Shown here: in pieces, positions 60,294 through 64,000 of the stretch
Layout of the letters: every line of letters starts with the position of its first letter
Position numbering within the stretch: position 1 is the stretch's first letter
Assembly (NCBI GenBank): GCA_047974845.1
Contig: JBKECQ010000052.1
Span: 62,001-126,000, forward strand
DNA length: 64,000 nt
Direction: 5' to 3'
From: Aminipila sp047974845
GTDB taxonomy: Bacteria > Bacillota > Clostridia > Peptostreptococcales > Anaerovoracaceae
Made by a program: the position numbers and the translations under genes
The notes under the pieces: model-generated
The model's database searches: none
Seen by the model: the letters and a program-made list of their open reading frames with translations, nothing else
Told to the model about the DNA's origin: nothing

Positions 60294-61391
60294 CTATTTT
60301 ATTTGCTTGAAGTGACTGACTAAAGGCAACTCAACAGAAAAAACCGTACCAATTCCCAGTTCACTTTCTATGCTTATTTTACCTCCGTGCAATAACACTA
60401 TTTTATTTGCGATGGAAAGCCCTAAACCATTTCCCTCTGTGGAATGAGATTTATCACATTGATAAAACTTATCAAATATATATTTTTGACTATCCTTATC
60501 CATACCGTAACCCTGATCCATCACCTGAAACAGGATTCCGGAATTATGCTTTTTAAGCTTTAGATTAAGCTTACTATTTTGTGGTGAAAACTTAATAGCA
60601 TTGTCTATAAGATTTAACCAAACCTGACTCAATAAATCCTCATTACCCCAAAAAGAAATTTCTTCTAAATCTATAATTAATTCAAGATTTTTCGGTTCCC
60701 ATTTAGGTTCAAGGACAAGAAGGGCTCTGCGGATTTGTTCTGATAAATCAAACTCATCATTGGTTTCAATAATGTTTAATGATTCAATTTTTGTTAGGGT
60801 AAGAACATTGGTAGACAGCTTTGCTAAACGGTCCGATTCGCTGATGATAATATCCAAATATTCGTTTCTTTCATCTTCTGTTAACTCCGGACTTTTCAAT
60901 ATCTTGGCAAATCCACGAAGTGAAACTATTGGCGTTTTGAATTCATGTGAAAAATTGTTCACAAAATCTGAACGCAGCATTTCTACGCTATTAAGCTCTT
61001 CCACCATGCTGTTGAAGCTTTGACAAAATGTATTAACCTCATCTATTGCAGAAGAAGTAAGCCTAACGGTAAAATCTCCGGTAGCTACTTGGTTAAAGGC
61101 ATCTACAACCTTTAGTATAGGCTTCAAAGGAATTCTACTTATTATTGCGGTTACAGTTGTTCCCACAATGCAGCTGCTTATGACTAAAACTATTAATGGA
61201 CCATGTATTGTCGGAGCTGTTATTTCTCCCAATACACCCTGCCTAAATAGGCAAAATATAATAATTCCCATCAGTGTCATTGTTATAAACATTATGAAAA
61301 AGACAAGCAAGGATAATATAACTGCAAAGGTCCTCTTACCTGTTTTAGTCCATAATTTAGACCATATTTTTTTATGAAATGTAAAGCTCAA
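60294..61391 (-). CDS. Sensor histidine kinase with HAMP domain
   Basis: 365-residue kinase. Two membrane helices (about 22-50 and 65-88) with a short external loop of roughly 15 residues, a HAMP domain (about 88-138), phospho-acceptor His149 in FSHEFKTPIVSLRG, and the ATP lid motifs WLNLIDNAIKFSPQN, VMDQGYGMDKDSQ and GNGLGLSIANKI. Likely partner of the OmpR-type regulator at 58181. The very short loop suggests membrane-internal sensing. It lies divergently from the HlyD gene, across a promoter region. Confidence 0.92.
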   Translation of the reverse strand: MSFTFHKKIWSKLWTKTGKRTFAVILSLLVFFIMFITMTLMGIIIFCLFRQGVLGEITAPTIHGPLIVLVISSCIVGTTVTAIISRIPLKPILKVVDAFNQVATGDFTVRLTSSAIDEVNTFCQSFNSMVEELNSVEMLRSDFVNNFSHEFKTPIVSLRGFAKILKSPELTEDERNEYLDIIISESDRLAKLSTNVLTLTKIESLNIIETNDEFDLSEQIRRALLVLEPKWEPKNLELIIDLEEISFWGNEDLLSQVWLNLIDNAIKFSPQNSKLNLKLKKHNSGILFQVMDQGYGMDKDSQKYIFDKFYQCDKSHSTEGNGLGLSIANKIVLLHGGKISIESELGIGTVFSVELPLVSHFKQIK

Positions 61392-61635
61392 AAATTAGCC
61401 TCCTTTTTATCTGTCATGATGTTTCTTAATTTTGTATCTAGGCTTATATTATCATACATTTATAAATCAATTGTAAACAAATGTGATGAAAAGTTCACTG
61501 AAAATCAAGAAAAGTCATGAGTTTGTTTATATTCAGTTTCTAATTGTATTTTATTGTTATATAAAATGGGAGAAAAAAATCAACAAGGCTCCCTGGTTAC
61601 TAGAAATTTAATTAGATTTAAAGAAAGGAGCTTAC

Positions 61636-62748
61636 ATGAACAGCAAGTTAAAAGAAAAAATCAATTTAAAAAATATTATTGTTGTAATTGTATTTGTTGT
61701 ATTGGTAGCTATTTTATTGACAAGGTTCATAGGAGGTGAACAGAATACATACGCGGAGGCACAGCCGCCATTAGTAGAAGTGGATATGCCAAAACAGGGA
61801 AGTATCTCAGTGGGAAGTTCCCTAATCGGAACTGTTGAGCCTTCAGAAGTGCAATATGTAATGCCGGAAATCTCCGGGGAGGTTACAAGTGTAAAGGTAA
61901 AGGCTGGACAAAAGATTTCAGCAGGTCAGACCATTTGCACCATAGAGAATAAACAGCAGGAAAATGCCAGAATCAGTATGCAAACAGCACAGCTAAATCT
62001 TTCCAATGCAAAAAGTGAAATGGATAGATCGGAGGCACTTTATGCAAGCGGAGATATTTCAAAGCAAAGCTATGACGATGCAAAAAACGCTTTGGCAAGA
62101 GCACAGTTAAGCTACGAATCCTCTGTAAATGAGTACAACAATCAATCCGCCTATAGTACAGTTACAGCTTCCATCAGTGGAGTCGTAGAATCCTGTGATG
62201 TAGAAGTGTTTGATAAGGTGACACCACAGACACAACTTTGCGTAATTGCAGGAGGTGGGGAGAAAGTTGTTTCTTTCGATGCCACTGATATAATTACTAA
62301 ATTGATGAAAATAGGAGATAAAATTATAGTAGAAAAAGCGGGGACTAAATCTGAGGGGACTATAAGTGAGATAAGTACAATGGTTGATGAAAGCTCCGGG
62401 CTGTTCAAAATTAAGGCATCATTAAGTCAGGATGCCAACCTTGCAACAGGAACATCAGCAAAGGTTTATGTAACCGCAGATAAGGTTTCAAATGCAATGA
62501 TTATACCTGCTATGGCGGTATATTATGAGAACGGAAAAGCTTTTGTATACCTTTATGAGGACGGTACTGCCAAAAAAGTTCCTATTGAGGTTGGGCTTTC
62601 AGATGATGAAAATATAGAGGTTATTTCAGGGTTAAATAATAGGGATAGAATTGTTAATACTTGGAGTGCAGAACTTTATGACGGCGCTAGGGTTGAAGCT
62701 AAACAAGAAATCAATGACAAAATAAAAGAAAATCAGGAGGCCAATTAA
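61636..62748 (+). CDS. RND-type membrane fusion protein (HlyD family)
   Basis: 370-residue periplasmic-adaptor-like subunit. An N-terminal membrane helix (NIIVVIVFVVLVAILLTRFI), the lipoyl halves (VMPEISGEVTSVKVKAGQKI and VTASISGVVESCDVEVFDKV), a helical hairpin (about 105-155), beta-barrel and C-terminal domains (MIIPAMAVYYENGKAFVYLY). AAAGGAGCTTAC precedes the ATG. The stop codon shares one base with the RND start (TAATG), so the two are translationally coupled. Confidence 0.93.
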   Translation: MNSKLKEKINLKNIIVVIVFVVLVAILLTRFIGGEQNTYAEAQPPLVEVDMPKQGSISVGSSLIGTVEPSEVQYVMPEISGEVTSVKVKAGQKISAGQTICTIENKQQENARISMQTAQLNLSNAKSEMDRSEALYASGDISKQSYDDAKNALARAQLSYESSVNEYNNQSAYSTVTASISGVVESCDVEVFDKVTPQTQLCVIAGGGEKVVSFDATDIITKLMKIGDKIIVEKAGTKSEGTISEISTMVDESSGLFKIKASLSQDANLATGTSAKVYVTADKVSNAMIIPAMAVYYENGKAFVYLYEDGTAKKVPIEVGLSDDENIEVISGLNNRDRIVNTWSAELYDGARVEAKQEINDKIKENQEAN

Positions 62749-64000
62749 TGGGCATGACTAAATTCGTCTTAAGGAGGCCTGTAACAGCTGTACTGGCCAT
62801 ACTCTGCTTGTTTGTATTTGGGCTGTCTTCCATAACGGGAATGACCTTGGAGCAGACTCCGGAAATGAATACACCAATGATGTTAATAAGTACAACCTAC
62901 ATTGGAGCAGGGCCGGAAGATATTGATGAGCTGGTTACACAACCCATAGAGGACGCAATAGATACTTTAAGCGGACTGGATAAGGTAACCTCCAAATCAA
63001 GTGAGAATTCTTCCATAGTAATGGTGAAGTATAAATATGGAACGGATATGGATAAAGCATACTTAGATTTAAAGAAAAAAATTGATGGTATGACAAAGGA
63101 CTTGCCAAGCGATGCAAAAACTCCTAACATTATGGAAATTAATATGGATGATTCGCCGGTTGTTACCCTATCCATAACTAATGATAAACAGAGCAATCTA
63201 TATGATTATGTAGAAAAGAAAATAGCACCGGAATTTGAAAAAATAAGTTCTGTGGCAAGTGTTGATATTGCAGGAGGACAGGGCTCTTATATAAAAATAC
63301 AACTCAATTCAGAGAAATTAAGTCAGTTTGGCTTAACAATTAATGATGTTACCTCAGCAGTGAGCAATGCGGACTTTGCTTATCCGGCAGGAAGCGTAAA
63401 AACCGGTGATATGAAATATTCCGTAACAACCGGGTCGGATTTTGAGGATATGTCAAGTTTGAAATATATTCCCATAAATACGCCAACAGGTGGAGTTGTA
63501 TATCTGGAAGATGTAGCAACCATATATGAGGCTTTGGACGAGAAAAGCAGTATAAGCAGATATAATGGTGAAGACACTATTTCTATAGATATAAAGAAAC
63601 AACAAAGCGCTAGCGCAGTGGAAGTCTCAGGTGCAGTTGAATCCGTTATAAAGCAACTACAAAGAGCTGATGAGAGCTTAGAAGTAGTTGTAATAAATGA
63701 CTCTAAAGAAGAAATAATGAGCTCTTTATATTCTGTATTGCAGACCCTAGTATTAGCTATTATTGCTTCTATGATAATTATATATATTTTCTTCGGAGAC
63801 ATAAAGGCATCGTTAATAGTTGCAAGCTCCATTCCTGTAGCCATATTTGCAGCCCTTATTTTAATGAAATTAATGGGCTTTACTTTAAACGTAATAACTT
63901 TAGGGGCATTGGTTTTGGGCGTTGGAATGATGGTGGACAATTCAATAGTAGTACTGGAAAGTTGCTTTAGGTCAAGGAACGACGTACCTGATGAAGAGTG
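62748..64000 (+). CDS. RND-family efflux pump (AcrB-like), N-terminal part
   Basis: The first ~417 residues of a pump that normally has about 1,030; the gene continues beyond the right edge. Seen: KFVLRRPVTAVLAILCLFVF (first helix), LEQTPEMNTPMMLISTTYIG and later ASMIIIYIFFGDIKASLIVA, and GVGMMVDNSIVVLES in the fourth helix, where AcrB has two adjacent Asp (Asp-Asp) and this protein has Asp-Asn. Such a variant is frequent outside classical AcrB. AGGAGGCCAATT gives a strong ribosome site. Works with the upstream fusion protein. Confidence 0.93.
   Translation, partial: MGMTKFVLRRPVTAVLAILCLFVFGLSSITGMTLEQTPEMNTPMMLISTTYIGAGPEDIDELVTQPIEDAIDTLSGLDKVTSKSSENSSIVMVKYKYGTDMDKAYLDLKKKIDGMTKDLPSDAKTPNIMEINMDDSPVVTLSITNDKQSNLYDYVEKKIAPEFEKISSVASVDIAGGQGSYIKIQLNSEKLSQFGLTINDVTSAVSNADFAYPAGSVKTGDMKYSVTTGSDFEDMSSLKYIPINTPTGGVVYLEDVATIYEALDEKSSISRYNGEDTISIDIKKQQSASAVEVSGAVESVIKQLQRADESLEVVVINDSKEEIMSSLYSVLQTLVLAIIASMIIIYIFFGDIKASLIVASSIPVAIFAALILMKLMGFTLNVITLGALVLGVGMMVDNSIVVLESCFRSRNDVPDEE

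Noticed and set aside
63380..63940. Long minus-strand open frame (186 codons)
   Set aside because: It lies entirely inside the RND pump gene, has a low-complexity Ser/Thr/Ile composition typical of an antisense frame, and no ribosome site.
62748..64000. Asp-to-Asn change in the RND proton relay as a defect
   Set aside because: The Asp-Asn form of this helix motif is, as far as I recall, common in RND pumps of many bacteria, so it is not evidence of inactivity.

Overview
This window is low-GC, densely coded DNA from an anaerobic Firmicute of class Clostridia. The main reasons are a SCIFF peptide with its six-cysteine radical SAM maturase, an iron-sulfur two-subunit L-serine dehydratase, a Bacillus/Clostridium-type Fe-S PurF, ScpA/ScpB, a Bce-type peptide-antibiotic module, AGGAGG-like ribosome sites, and TTGACA/TATAAT promoters. 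The genus cannot be fixed from the sequence alone. No tRNA, rRNA, CRISPR array or insertion sequence was found.

Layout: 0-3.3 kb is the end of an F-type ATP synthase operon (atpA end, atpG, atpD, atpC). Directly after it, 3.7-12.4 kb is a complete nine-gene V-type ATPase operon in Enterococcus ntp order (F-I-K-E-C-G-A-B-D), whose NtpK rotor keeps the residues known to bind Na+. 13-15.4 kb holds a double-MerR regulator with an ABC exporter. Then come citrate synthase, feoAB (divergent strand), a lytic transglycosylase, sdaAB/sdaAA, a chemoreceptor, mtnA with a DMT permease, and scpAB. 28.6-30.5 kb (minus strand) holds a cysteine-rich flavoprotein and a D,D-carboxypeptidase. 30.6-34.9 kb is a MarR/HlyD/two-permease export operon with a 44-bp palindromic operator, followed by a complete Bce-type module (35-39.6 kb). 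39.6-41.5 kb is the SCIFF locus. 41.6-43.6 kb is lrgAB with a GntR/FCD regulator. 44-55.6 kb is the purine operon purL-E-C-F-M-N-O-H'-D. 56-58 kb holds a DUF503 protein and an ECF sigma/anti-sigma pair. 58-64 kb is a TolC-like/HlyD/RND efflux set with its two-component genes interleaved on the other strand.

How genes work together: the purine operon replaces the usual bifunctional PurH with a stand-alone AICAR transformylase plus a PurO-type IMP cyclohydrolase, and has purE without purK. Two rotary ATPases stand side by side, which suggests division of labour between ATP synthesis and ion pumping. At least three export systems (two ABC, one RND) and the Bce module each have a local regulator.

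Most striking points: a SCIFF peptide that lacks both the Cys and the Thr of the characterised thioether while its maturase looks intact; a FeoB whose G1, G2 and G3 motifs are all altered; a PdhR-like palindrome on the lrgAB promoter; a 95-bp tandem repeat with a compensatory stem change; and several short tandem duplications in intergenic DNA.
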